From: CAWBXL01 sp963837365
GTDB lineage: Bacteria; Acidobacteriota; Terriglobia; Terriglobales; Acidobacteriaceae
DNA: 64,000 nt
Reading direction: 5' to 3'
NCBI GenBank assembly: GCA_963837365.1
Contig: CAWIMW010000002.1
Span: 248,001-312,000 of the forward strand
Below the pieces are notes generated by a model. The model saw only the letters and a program-made list of their open reading frames with translations, searched no databases and was not told the DNA's origin. Position 1 is the first letter of the stretch; each line of letters opens with the position of its first letter. Shown one piece after another: positions 15,282-24,198 of this stretch. Both the position numbers and the translations under genes were made by a program.

Positions 15282-17268
15282 ATGAGCAAGAAGTTCTACA
15301 TCACGACCCCCATCTACTACGTGAACGCGCGCCCGCACATCGGGCACGCCTACACCACGATTGCCTGCGACACGGTCGCCCGCCGCCAGCGCATGATGGG
15401 CTTCGATACCTTTTTCCTCACCGGCACCGACGAGCACGGGCAAAAGATCGAACGCGCCGCGCAAGCCGCGGGGAAAACTCCGCAGCAGTTTGCCGATGAA
15501 GTTTCCGCCCAGTTCCGCGCGCTTGTGGCAGCGGATGGGCATCACCAACGACGACTACATCCGCACCACCGAAGAACGCCACAAGAAGCGGGTGCAGGAG
15601 TTGTTTCGCCGTCTGCGCGATAAGGGATACATCTACAAAGGCACCTACACCGGCCAGTACTGCGTCTCGGACGAACTCTACGTGGATGGCGCCAAGCCGG
15701 GCGATCCCTGCCCCACCTGCGGCCGCATTACAGAAACCGTGCATGAGGAGAATTACTTCTTCAAGCTCTCGGAGTTTCAGGACAGGCTGCTAGACCTTTA
15801 CGCCCAGCCGGATTTCATCCGCCCTGAGTCGCGCCGCAACGAGGTGATCTCGTTCGTTCGCGGCGGTCTGCGCGATCTCTCCGTCAGCCGCAGCACGTTT
15901 TCCTGGGGCATTCCCATGCCCGATGATCCCAAGCACGTTATTTACGTATGGTTTGACGCGCTGGCGAATTACATCACCGCGATTGGCTTCGGTTCCTCGC
16001 ATGAGGGCGCCCAGGAAGCGTTCAAGAAATTCTGGCCCGCCGACCTGCACATGATCGGCAAGGAGATTGTGCGCTTCCATTGCGTGTATTGGCCGGCGAT
16101 GCTGATGGCGGCGGAGTTGCCGGTGCCGAAACATCTGTTTGCCCACGGCTGGCTACTGTTTGAAGAGAGCAAGATGTCGAAGTCGCGGGGCAACATCGTT
16201 CGCACCGAAACGATACTCGATGTGCTCGGCGCCGATGCCCTGCGTTACTTCCTGCTGCGCGAAATCGTATTCGGCCAGGACGGGTCGTTTTCCTTCGATG
16301 CCCTGGTCCAGCGCTACAACGCCGATCTGGCCAACGGCCTGGGCAATCTGGCCAGCCGCACGCTGACCATGATCAATCGCTACTTCAAGGGCGAAATTCC
16401 CTATCCCTCGCACAACGCCGCGCATAAGCAGGCCGACGACGCCATTGCCGACACCGCGCGGCGTGCGATCACGGAATTCAACACCCAGTTCGAGCAGTAT
16501 CAGTTTTCAAAAGCGCTGGAGGCCGCTTGGTCGTTGGTGGCAGCGGTGGACAAGTACATCGTGGAAAACGAACCCTGGGCCCTGGGAGAAAAGCAGGATG
16601 AAGAAAGCCGGGCGCGACTGGCAACGGTCCTCTACACCAGCGCCGAAGCGTTGCGCATTGTGACCGCGCTGGCACATCCGGTGATCCCCGAGGCGACCAT
16701 TAAAATCTGGACACAGTTAGGACTAGGCGACATTCGCAAGTTCGCTCTCCCCGAATTGAAATGGGGACAGCTCACGCTTGGAACCAAGCTAGGCGAAATC
16801 AGCCCGGTATTCCCCCGCGCCGACAAATCGGCCATTGAAAGGATGCAGCAAATGGAAGAGCAAGGACGTACTCCCGTGGCAGTCGAAACCAAGCCAGCGG
16901 AAAAGAAACCGGCAGAGGCGCCGAAGGCCGCTGCCCCCGACGGGAAGATCGGCATCGAGGATTTTGCCAAGGTCGAGTTGCGCGTGGCGCAGGTGAGAGT
17001 TGCGGAAAAAGTTCCCAATGCGGACAAGCTTCTGCGTCTCGAAGTGGATTTGGGAACCGAAGTGCGGCAAATCGTCGCGGGAATCGCGGAGTCGTATGCT
17101 CCAGAGTCTCTAGTAGGGCGCAAGGTCGTCATCGTCGCGAATCTCGCGCCGCGAAAGCTGCGCGGGCTGGACTCGAATGGGATGATTGTGGCGGCTTCGC
17201 CTGAAGGCGGGAAGGCCGTGTTGGCAGCGTTCTTAGAAGATGTCCCGGTCGGAACGCGGTTGAAATAG
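15282..17268 (+). CDS. metG: Methionyl-tRNA synthetase with C-terminal tRNA-binding domain, one apparent frameshift
   Basis: Charges tRNA-Met. The first frame shows YITTPIYYVNARPHIGHAY (HIGH-type motif) and ends its homology at FADEVSAQFRAL. The second frame resumes at WQRMGITNDDYIRTTEERHKK. Removing one T in GCGCTTGTGG (about 15519-15527) joins them. Downstream come the CPTCG zinc-knuckle part, ESKMSKSRGNI (KMSKS loop), the anticodon domain, and an EMAP-like tRNA-binding domain (about the last 105 residues, KVELRVAQVRVAEKVPNADK). A broken metG would be lethal unless duplicated, so the extra T is probably a sequencing error. tatD follows 58 bases downstream. Confidence 0.93.
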
Positions 17269-17298
17269 CTCTGGTCGAGTACCAGTCCCCAGATCGCT

Positions 17299-17315
17299 GT
17301 TCCCGGTTCTCAGTT
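17299..17315. repeat. GGTTCTCAG-type repeat copy (short)
   Basis: GTTCCCGGTTCTCAGTT between metG and tatD shares the word series GTTCTC/GGTTCC with the copies at 23034-23143, 24925-24955 and 48285-48316. It is the shortest and least certain copy. Confidence 0.4.
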
Positions 17316-17326
17316 TCATCCAGACC

Positions 17327-18136
17327 ATGTTCGTAGACTCCCACGCCCATCTCGAAGGAGAGAAATATGATGCCGACCGCGCACAGGTCTTAGCCCGTGC
17401 CCGCGAAACCGGCGTGCAAACCATCGTCGCAATCGGCAACGGTACCGGCCCCGGCTCCCTCGACTGCGGAATCAAACTCGCCGAGCAGCATGAGTTCATC
17501 TACGCGACGGTCGGCATCCATCCTCACGAAGCGCAACTTGCCGCAGAAGCCGACTTCCATGAACTCGAACAGCTCGCCAAGCGACCCAAGGTCATCGCCT
17601 GGGGCGAAATCGGGCTCGACTATTACTACGACCACTCACCACGGGCAGTCCAACAGCAAGTGTTTGTGAAGCAAATGGAATTGGCCCGCGCCGCAAAACT
17701 GCCCATCGTCATCCACAATCGCCCTTCGCAGGACAGCGAGAATGCCTGGGACGATTTTTTCACTCTGATCCATCAGCACTGGAAATCAAGCGGGCTGGGC
17801 GGCGTACTGCATTGCTTCACCGGCACTCCGGCCCATGCCAAACGCGCGCTGGACCTGGGATTCATGATCTCCTTTGCCGGCAATATCACTTTCCCTAAGG
17901 CCCAGCAGATCCGGGACACCGCTAAAGAAGTTCCGCTGGACCGCATGTTCATAGAGACTGATTGTCCCTTCCTGGCCCCTGTCCCCAATCGCGGGAAGCG
18001 CAACGAACCGGCATTTGTAAAGGAAGTTGCCCGCCAGTTAGGCGAGCTTCGCGGACTCTCCACCGAAGAAGTTGGTCTTCAGACCACCCGCAATTTCTAC
18101 AAATTTTTCAAATTATCTGAACCGGGCGAACAATAA
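17327..18136 (+). CDS. tatD: TatD-family metal-dependent deoxyribonuclease
   Basis: 269 residues with the TatD signatures: metal-binding DSHAHLEG (H6, H8), GEIGLDYYYDHS, VIHNRP, HCFTG and ETDCPFLAP. These are two-metal 3'-5' exonucleases or endonucleases acting in DNA repair and degradation. It lies directly after metG, a frequent arrangement in bacteria, and before yajQ. Its length is normal. Confidence 0.93.
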   Translation: MFVDSHAHLEGEKYDADRAQVLARARETGVQTIVAIGNGTGPGSLDCGIKLAEQHEFIYATVGIHPHEAQLAAEADFHELEQLAKRPKVIAWGEIGLDYYYDHSPRAVQQQVFVKQMELARAAKLPIVIHNRPSQDSENAWDDFFTLIHQHWKSSGLGGVLHCFTGTPAHAKRALDLGFMISFAGNITFPKAQQIRDTAKEVPLDRMFIETDCPFLAPVPNRGKRNEPAFVKEVARQLGELRGLSTEEVGLQTTRNFYKFFKLSEPGEQ

Positions 18137-18218
18137 ACCCTTCACTTCCGTGTGCCCGGCAGCGGTTCTTCTGATAACCTCAAGAGTTGGATTTTTAATT
18201 CAGAAAGATCAGAAACAC

Positions 18219-18713
18219 ATGCCCGAGAATACTTTCGACATCGTCAGCAAGATCAACCTGGAAGAAGTCTCAAACGCCATCCAGCAGGCGCTGAAGGAAG
18301 TCCACACCCGCTTCGACTTGAAGGACTCGAAATCGAATATCACGCTCGAAAAAGACGCGGTCGTTATTCAGTCCATCGACGATTACAAGCTGAAAGCAGT
18401 GAACGAAATCCTGCAACAGAAGCTGGTCAAGCGCGGAGTTTCCCTGAAGGGCCTGACTTACAGCGCAGTGGAGTCGGCGCTGGGCGGGACAGCACGGCAG
18501 AAGATCACTATGCAACAGGGCATTCCGATTGAAAAAGCCAAAGAGATTGTAAAAGTAATCAAGGATTCCAAGAAGAAGGCGCAAGCCTCGATCCAGGGTG
18601 ATCTGGTGCGCATAAGCGGAAAGGACCGCGACACACTGCAAGAGATCATTGCGTTATTGCGGTCGAAAGATTTTGGGATTGATATGCAGTTTACGAATTA
18701 CCGGTCGAACTAA
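18219..18713 (+). CDS. YajQ-family nucleotide-binding protein
   Basis: 164 residues, full family length (DUF520), starting MPENTFDIVSKINLEEVSNAIQQA and including RFDLKDSKSNI and the end GIDMQFTNYRSN. Family members bind nucleotides, and some have been reported as cyclic-di-GMP-responsive effectors. ATG 18219 is used because homology begins there. The 49-residue upstream extension is unrelated sequence. Confidence 0.92.
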   Translation: MPENTFDIVSKINLEEVSNAIQQALKEVHTRFDLKDSKSNITLEKDAVVIQSIDDYKLKAVNEILQQKLVKRGVSLKGLTYSAVESALGGTARQKITMQQGIPIEKAKEIVKVIKDSKKKAQASIQGDLVRISGKDRDTLQEIIALLRSKDFGIDMQFTNYRSN

Positions 18714-18718
18714 GAGCT

Positions 18719-18749
18719 TTAACCACAGAGAACACAGAGGACCACAGAG
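18719..18749 (+). repeat. CACAGAG-type iterated repeat overlapping a translation start
   Basis: It begins TTAACCACAGAGAACACAG and continues with ACAGAGG and CCACAGAG words, ending two bases before the TTG start of the prenyl synthase gene. It is related to the copy inside argS. Its purine-rich words (AGAGG at about 18736-18740) fall where a Shine-Dalgarno sequence would be. Confidence 0.65.
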
Positions 18750-18751
18750 TT

Positions 18752-19741
18752 TTGAGTACACCGGCCGCCATCAACGGGAAAGAAATCTTCGAGTTGTTGC
18801 GCGAGGACCTCGCTGCGATTGAGCGCGAGTTCGGGCGCGATACGGTTTCCGGGGTTGAGGCAATCACGGAAATCGGTGAATACCTCCGCAACGGCGGCGG
18901 CAAGCGTATTCGCCCGGCGCTTCTTTTACTGTCATCCAAACTTTTCGATTATGAAGGGCGCGGAGCTGTACGCCTCGGAGCAGTCGTTGAAATCCTCCAC
19001 ACCGCGACTCTGGTTCACGACGACATCATTGATGAAGCCGAAACCCGCCGCGGCCGCCCTGCCGCCAATACCCAGTGGGGAAATTCCAAGTGCGTGCTGG
19101 CCGGCGACTGGCTTTACATGCAGGCCTTCAAAGTGGCCTTGCAGGAACGTAACTTCCGCATCCTCGACACGCTCATCGAACTGACCCAGCAGATGGTCGA
19201 GGGCGAATTGCTTCAGATGGAAAAGCTGGGCCAGCTTATTTCCCTCGACGAACACTTCGATCTGATCTATCGCAAAACGGCCTGCCTGTTTTCGGTCTGC
19301 ATGCGCATGGGCGCCATACTCGGCGGCGCGACTCCTGAGCAGGAAGAAAATCTCTCGCAGTACGGCCGCAATCTGGGCATGGCGTTTCAAATCGTGGACG
19401 ATGTACTCGATCTCACGGCATCGGAAAGCATCCTGGGCAAGCCTGTGGCCAGCGATCTGCGCGAAGGCAAAGTCACCATGGCCGTGATCCACGCGCTGGA
19501 GCTTTGCGAACCACCGGAACGCAAGCTGATCGAGACCGTACTGAAAGACCGCTCTTTTGACGTTGTCCCCTACGCAAGGGTCCTGGAGATTCTTCGCAAG
19601 TATTGTTCCGTGGAAGCCGCCAGTGCACGCGCCATGCAATATGCCGAAGCGGCGCGAAACGCCATCTCCGTCTTCCCGGACAGTGAAATTAAGCGGGCAT
19701 TGCTGTGGGCGCCCGAATTTGTGGTCGCACGGGAGAAGTAA
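18752..19741 (+). CDS. Trans-polyprenyl diphosphate synthase (octaprenyl/heptaprenyl type)
   Basis: 329 residues. Aspartate-rich motifs DDIID (90-94) and DDVLD (216-220), plus GGGKRIRP (48-55), identify a long-chain trans-prenyl synthase. It condenses isopentenyl diphosphate onto allylic primers, here most likely for the respiratory quinone side chain. The residues before the first motif (VEILHTATLVH) are small, which fits a long product. The start appears to be TTG 18752, directly after the CACAGAG repeat, which may supply its ribosome-binding purines. Confidence 0.92.
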   Translation: MSTPAAINGKEIFELLREDLAAIEREFGRDTVSGVEAITEIGEYLRNGGGKRIRPALLLLSSKLFDYEGRGAVRLGAVVEILHTATLVHDDIIDEAETRRGRPAANTQWGNSKCVLAGDWLYMQAFKVALQERNFRILDTLIELTQQMVEGELLQMEKLGQLISLDEHFDLIYRKTACLFSVCMRMGAILGGATPEQEENLSQYGRNLGMAFQIVDDVLDLTASESILGKPVASDLREGKVTMAVIHALELCEPPERKLIETVLKDRSFDVVPYARVLEILRKYCSVEAASARAMQYAEAARNAISVFPDSEIKRALLWAPEFVVAREK

Positions 19742-19803
19742 CTGCTCCCGCGCGGTCCCTTGCCGCATTTTTCTTTATACTGACAGCAGCCTTCCAACTA
19801 CAC

Positions 19804-20775
19804 ATGAACGATTTCATCTCCGCGGTTGTGCACCACGGTTATATTGCGGTTGCCGCAGTAGTGTTCGCCGAAGCGATCGGATTCCCCATGCCTGCGGCGT
19901 TGGCGTTAGCGGGCGGAGGCGCGGCCGCGGCTTCCGGGGTTTTGCGTGTCCCTGAGCTTTTCCTGGTGTGCGTAGTGGCCATGCTGACGGGTGATTTGAT
20001 CCTGTTCGTGATTGGCCGCTACACCGGCTGGCGTCTGCTGGGCTTTCTTTGCCGGGTCACGCTGAACCCGGAGACCTGTATTCTGCGCTCGGCCGAATCG
20101 TTCTATAAGCGTGGCCGGACAACGTTGGTGATCGCCAAATTTATTCCCGGTGTAAACACCATGGCGCCGCCGCTTGCCGGAACCATGAAAATGCGAGTGT
20201 TCCAGTTTCTACAGCTGGATTTGCTGGGCGTGGTCCTCTACGTGGGCACCTATGTCAGTATGGGATTTATCTTCCATGGATTGCTGGCCACGATGGTGCA
20301 CGGCTTCCAGACCGCCGGCCGCGCGTTTGAAACCATATTTCTGATTGCTCTGGCTGGGTATGTAGCGTATCGCGTATGGCTCTATCGTAAACATTCGATG
20401 TACCGCGTTGTACCGCGGGTTCAGGTGCAGGAGTTGGTGGAAAAACTAGCTGCCGAGGAACACAGCAACATTCTGTTAGTCGATGTGCGCAGCCACGGCT
20501 ACTATGACGCCGGAGCATCGCGCATCAAAGGCTCCATCCGACTGGAGCCCAGTAATCTCACGGAGGAAATCAAAGACCTTCCCCGCGAAAAAAACATTTA
20601 CCTTTACTGTACTTGAGCGCGCGAATCCACTAGCGCCCGGGTGGCGCACATACTTAGGGAGAATGGATTCAAAGCATTTGTGATTGTCGGCGGTTTGGCG
20701 GCCTGGAGAAAGGCAGGCCAGCCGCTGGAGTCGGTACCGAACAACGACCTGGTGAAACTGCCCACGTTTTCATAG
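19804..20775 (+). CDS. VTT/DedA-type membrane protein fused to a rhodanese domain, with in-frame TGA (candidate selenoprotein)
   Basis: The frame runs from ATG 19804 to TAG 20773-20775 (323 residues) if TGA 20614-20616 is read through. Residues 1-200 form a VTT/DedA membrane domain with IAKFIPGVNTMAPPLAG (110-126) and several helices. Residues about 205-310 form a rhodanese domain (LLVDVRSHGYYDAGA, GSIRL, then IYLYCT-TGA-ARESTSARVAHIL and GGLAAWRKAGQPLE). C269 fits the rhodanese catalytic Cys. The TGA is codon 271, where I recall many VTT-rhodanese fusions having a second Cys (CTC/CSC). The downstream part is clearly homologous and in the same frame. A hairpin at 20633-20647 fits a SECIS element. 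A simple nonsense mutation or base error is the alternative. Confidence 0.85.
20633..20647 (+). promoter_or_regulatory. Candidate bacterial SECIS hairpin
   Basis: A perfect 5-bp stem (GCGCC/GGCGC) with apical loop CGGGT starts 16 bases after the TGA. The loop begins 21 bases after it and has G at its second position. The bacterial SECIS rule as I know it asks for a loop 16-37 bases downstream with a G among the first two loop bases. The outer stem is weak, so the match is suggestive only. Confidence 0.45.
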
Positions 20776-20786
20776 CCGGAAATCCC

Positions 20787-21374
20787 GTGCGAGATATGGC
20801 TTCGAGCAAGGAAGTTGAAATCAAATTTCGGGTCACCAGCCTGGCAACGATCACAAAACGTCTGCTCACGGCGGCTTTCTTTCCCATCACTCCAAGCACG
20901 CATGAGATGAATACTCTCTACGACCTGCCCGGACAACAACTGCGGAAGAAGGGTGAGCTATTGCGCCTCCGCAAGTACGGAGACCTCTGGGTACTGACTC
21001 ACAAGGCCAGAGGCAAGGCTGGACGCCACAAAATACGCGTGGAAACAGAACTCGGAATTACCGACGGCAAGAAAATGGATACCATCCTCCGGGCTCTGGG
21101 GTTCGAACCCAGCTTTCGCTACGAAAAATATCGCGCCGAATGGGGCGACGGGGAGGGACATGTAGTTCTGGATAAAACTCCGATTGGGGATTTCGGTGAG
21201 ATCGAAGGGCCGTCACGCTGGATTGACCGTACCGCTAAGCGATTGGGTATCTCCTCTGCCGACTACATAACACTTACCTACGCCGCGCTGTTTTTCGACT
21301 GGAAGCGAAGGACCCGTAGCCCAGTGAACGAAATGACGTTTTCTGCGGTCCGCAGGCAGAAATCTCCCCGTTAG
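20787..21374 (+). CDS. CYTH-domain protein (CyaB/thiamine-triphosphatase-like)
   Basis: About 195 residues. The N-terminal EVEIKFRV is the ExExK signature of the CYTH fold, followed by NTLYDLPGQQLRKKGELLRLRKYG and a row of basic and acidic strands (HKIRVETELGI, VVLDKTPIGDFGEIEGP). CYTH proteins bind triphosphates with Mg2+. CyaB-type members are class IV adenylate cyclases, while others hydrolyse triphosphates, and the sequence alone does not decide. It starts at GTG 20787 or, equally well, ATG 20796, eleven to twenty bases after the rhodanese gene, so it is likely co-transcribed. Confidence 0.85.
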   Translation: MRDMASSKEVEIKFRVTSLATITKRLLTAAFFPITPSTHEMNTLYDLPGQQLRKKGELLRLRKYGDLWVLTHKARGKAGRHKIRVETELGITDGKKMDTILRALGFEPSFRYEKYRAEWGDGEGHVVLDKTPIGDFGEIEGPSRWIDRTAKRLGISSADYITLTYAALFFDWKRRTRSPVNEMTFSAVRRQKSPR

Positions 21375-21410
21375 ATTCACGACAAACCATTGGGGGTGTG
21401 CTTTGACCAG

Positions 21411-21848
21411 TTAGGAATTCACTTCCACCGGACTAGCGCAATGCTGGTCGAAGAGCCGCTTCAGTTCACTGGCAATATCCACTGCCTCGCGGTGTTCAAT
21501 ATCGCTGCGCTGGAGCATATGCACCAACTTGCCATCGCGAAGTATTGCCACGGACGGCGAAGACGGCGGATATCCGGTGAAATAGCTGCGAGCACGCTCG
21601 GTCGCGTCAAGGTCTTGTCCGGCAAAAACTGAAAAAAGACTCTCTGGCCGGTTCTGGTGCTGGAGAGCGGCACGGACCGCAGGCCGCATGCGCCCGGCAG
21701 CGCATCCGCAGATGGAGTTCACCACCACCATGGCCGTCCCCTTCTGACCAGTTAATGCATGATCAACTTCCTCAACCGTCCGCAATTCCGCCACACCCAT
21801 CTTCTTCAACTCGTCGCGCATACCAACCACCATGATCTCTGGATACAT
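21411..21848 (-). CDS. BrxA/BrxB-family bacilliredoxin
   Basis: 145 residues with SICGCAAGR (C47-G-C49) and the thioredoxin-like ends FSVFAGQDLDAT and PSSPSVAILRDGKLVHMLQR, the hallmark of the YphP/YqiW family. In Firmicutes these proteins remove bacillithiol from proteins, and homologues occur in Acidobacteriota and Bacteroidetes. ATG 21848 has AGAGG five bases upstream. The much longer ORF reaching 22229 overlaps murB and is rejected. It is divergent from murB. Confidence 0.9.
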   Translation of the reverse strand: MYPEIMVVGMRDELKKMGVAELRTVEEVDHALTGQKGTAMVVVNSICGCAAGRMRPAVRAALQHQNRPESLFSVFAGQDLDATERARSYFTGYPPSSPSVAILRDGKLVHMLQRSDIEHREAVDIASELKRLFDQHCASPVEVNS

Positions 21849-21972
21849 TTGCCTCTGGACCCTCCAACGATGTGAATAACTTGGGGAGCATATTAACCCA
21901 AATTTAATGTTTCGTGTGAGGCCGGATCGTAACTCCCCATATGCGTTACCAACGGGCCACTCGTATATATTG

Positions 21973-23067
21973 ATGGCAATCATGCAAATACAGGAAAACG
22001 TGGCCCTTGCGCCGTTTACCACCTTCGGGGTTGGAGGGCCGGCCAGATATTTTGTAGAAGCAAAAACGCCCCAAGAGGTGAGCCAGGCGGTCGCGTTTGC
22101 GCAGGCACAAGGCCTTCCTTTATTTGTGCTCGGGGGCGGCAGCAATCTAGTCATTTCCGATCGGGGCTGGCCGGGGTTGGTGGTGAAAATCGGAATTACG
22201 GGAATTGAGGAGCGCAACGAACACGGCAAAAAATTGTTCGAGGTTGGCGCCGGGGAGGAGTGGGACCGTTTTGTTGCTCAGGCGGTATCGCGTAATTGTG
22301 CCGGAGTGGAATGCTTGAGCGGGATTCCCGGAAGTGTGGGCGGAACTCCGGTACAGAACGTTGGGGCGTACGGACAAGAGGTTTCCGAAACGGTTGAGTC
22401 GGTCCTGGCATTGGACCTGAAAGACGGCCAACTCCACGAACTCTGCAATGATGCCTGCGGTTTCGGCTATCGCACCAGTATTTTCAACACCTCGCAGCGG
22501 GGACGCTACATCCTGGTAAGAGTCACATACGCACTAGTTCCGGATGGCGAACCGCGAATTCAATATGGCGATTTAAAAAAACACTTTGCAGGATGGAGCG
22601 TACCACCGAAACTGGCTGATGTGCGCGAGGCAGTTCGGCACATACGCGCCAGCAAGGGCATGTTGATCACTCCGGGCGACGAAGACTGCCGTAGCGCAGG
22701 ATCATTCTTCAAGAATCCCGTGCTTTCACCAGAACAGTTCGAGGCCCTTACCCAACGCGCCAAGGCCAAGGGATTTGAGATTCCCAGTTACCCCGCGCTC
22801 GAGTCTCAAAGAAAAATCTCCGCGGCCTGGCTGGTCGAGCACTCAGGGTTCAGCAAGGGATACAGCAGCGGACGGGTTGGCATCTCCCGCAAGCACGCGC
22901 TGGCCATTGTGAACCGGGGTGAGGCAACCGCGGACGACATTCTGGGGCTGAAAGAGCACATTCAAGACAGGGTCGCCGAGATCTGGGGCGTGCACCTGGA
23001 GCCTGAACCAGTGTTCGTAGCGTTCCATGCCCCAACCGAGAACCGGGAACCAGGAACTGGCAACTGA
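21973..23067 (+). CDS. murB: UDP-N-acetylenolpyruvoylglucosamine reductase (MurB)
   Basis: Flavoenzyme of peptidoglycan precursor synthesis that reduces UDP-GlcNAc-enolpyruvate to UDP-MurNAc. An FAD-binding part (FTTFGVGGPARYF, LFVLGGGSNLVISD, GIPGSVGGTPVQNVGAYGQE) precedes the C-terminal MurB domain (SAGSFFKNPVLS with the catalytic serine, then KHALAIVNRGEAT). It starts at ATG 21973 or 21982. The last eleven residues (PTENREPGTGN) and the stop are encoded by a dispersed repeat that began at 23034, so the native C-terminus was probably replaced or extended. Confidence 0.94.
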   Translation: MAIMQIQENVALAPFTTFGVGGPARYFVEAKTPQEVSQAVAFAQAQGLPLFVLGGGSNLVISDRGWPGLVVKIGITGIEERNEHGKKLFEVGAGEEWDRFVAQAVSRNCAGVECLSGIPGSVGGTPVQNVGAYGQEVSETVESVLALDLKDGQLHELCNDACGFGYRTSIFNTSQRGRYILVRVTYALVPDGEPRIQYGDLKKHFAGWSVPPKLADVREAVRHIRASKGMLITPGDEDCRSAGSFFKNPVLSPEQFEALTQRAKAKGFEIPSYPALESQRKISAAWLVEHSGFSKGYSSGRVGISRKHALAIVNRGEATADDILGLKEHIQDRVAEIWGVHLEPEPVFVAFHAPTENREPGTGN

Positions 23068-23143
23068 TTCTTACCATGCCTTAGGCCATTGGGTAAGCTG
23101 GGCTGGGCAAATCGGTGCTCAGTTCTCGGTTCCTGGTTCTCAG
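23034..23143. repeat. Inverted pair of GAGAACC-type repeats at the end of murB
   Basis: The left copy (23034-23067) reads AACCGAGAACCGGGAACC and onward. The right copy (23118-23143) is its near reverse complement, about 18 of 21 bases. The 50-base gap makes a long imperfect hairpin. The left copy contains the end of the murB frame including TGA. The structure could act as a terminator or RNA stabiliser. Confidence 0.65.
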
Positions 23144-23336
23144 CCAGTGGTATTTGACACCAAAATAATTCCGAATAAATCGATGGTGGCACCGTTCTTT
23201 ATGTTTGAGGACCTGAGAGTGGCGGTAGGACAGGTAATCGTCGACGACGCCCTCCCGTTAAACAAATTGCGAATTGGCGCGAAAGTTCCTGTTCAAAAGT
23301 AGGCCAAATAAGAACTAACAAGTATGAATTCGTAGT

Positions 23337-24188
23337 TTATTTTTTCGGAATCTTGCGGAAGGGGTGCTCAAAACTCAGGTAGAGCAGGAGCGCCCTTTCT
23401 CCTCCGCTCGGCCCCACGCCAATCGGAGCACCAATCCCCGGCACAATCTGCAAACCGTTCTTGAAGTTGTACGCCCAGCGAATTCCGGGGCTGATGAATA
23501 TTGATCTGTCCCACTGCGTCTTGTCGGGAGCGACGACACCTTGAGTGGCGGCAAAAACAGTCTCCATCATGACGTTGAAACGCGGCTTTGCCAGCCAGAT
23601 GAAACTCTGCCCGAAGTTATAGCCGGCGCTGAAGGCGTGATTCCCTAAGTTGTCTTGAGCATGGGGCACGAAGGTCGCACCCGCATTCCAGTGCGTGACC
23701 AGCTTCGGTTTGATCACCACGCTGAGTGGAAGGTTCGTCTGCACGCCGAACCCACCGGCACTCCGCCCAGCCATGGAATCTCCTGTCGGAAAGATTAGAG
23801 TCGCGCGTGGGGAAAAGGCGACTTTAGTGTTGCCGTTGCCAACTAATTGGTAGCGATAGTTGAATAAGACATCACCGATTCCCGCGCCCGATCCGGGAAA
23901 GGCTCCCGCATGTTGAAGAGCTAGCGTATAGCTCAGCTGGTGACGTTCGTCGCCTGGAGCCGGCCACTCCTGGGTGAAGGTGTAGACCCAATCCTTGCTG
24001 TCGAAGAACCGGGTGAAGCTGGAGATGTGCTGCACAACTCCAAAATTCTGGTTATACGCTTCTTCTACCAGAAAGCTGTTGTCCTGGATCGGGGGTTGGC
24101 TGGGAGTCTGAGACCTATCATCCTGCGCGGAGCAGTAAAGGCCAAAAAAGACTATTGCCAATAGCGGAAGACAGAGTCTGAAGGTCAT
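23337..24188 (-). CDS. Outer-membrane beta-barrel protein (MetA-pathway/transporter-like)
   Basis: 283 residues with a signal peptide (about 1-21, LLAIVFFGLYCSAQ). The mature part alternates beta-strands and Gly/aromatic turns (GDVLFNYRYQLVG, FSPRATLIFPTGD, GVQTNLPLSVV, FISPGIRWAYNFKNGLQIVPGIGAPIGVG). This resembles barrels annotated as 'MetA-pathway of phenol degradation' putative transporters. No enzyme function is implied. It stands alone, divergent from the murB repeat region and upstream of the uracil-DNA glycosylase gene. Confidence 0.75.
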   Translation of the reverse strand: MTFRLCLPLLAIVFFGLYCSAQDDRSQTPSQPPIQDNSFLVEEAYNQNFGVVQHISSFTRFFDSKDWVYTFTQEWPAPGDERHQLSYTLALQHAGAFPGSGAGIGDVLFNYRYQLVGNGNTKVAFSPRATLIFPTGDSMAGRSAGGFGVQTNLPLSVVIKPKLVTHWNAGATFVPHAQDNLGNHAFSAGYNFGQSFIWLAKPRFNVMMETVFAATQGVVAPDKTQWDRSIFISPGIRWAYNFKNGLQIVPGIGAPIGVGPSGGERALLLYLSFEHPFRKIPKK

Positions 24189-24198
24189 TGCTAGTCAA

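Noticed and set aside
20614..20616. TGA as the true end of the VTT-rhodanese protein
   Set aside because: It would cut the rhodanese domain in the middle of its active-site loop, and the homologous remainder follows in the same frame.
21849..22229. N-terminal extension of the bacilliredoxin ORF
   Set aside because: It overlaps the start of murB, and the proper start at 21848 has a good Shine-Dalgarno.
23027..23302. 91-residue ORF after murB
   Set aside because: It consists of repeat sequence plus unrelated downstream DNA with no start signal. I see no gene in 23068-23336.
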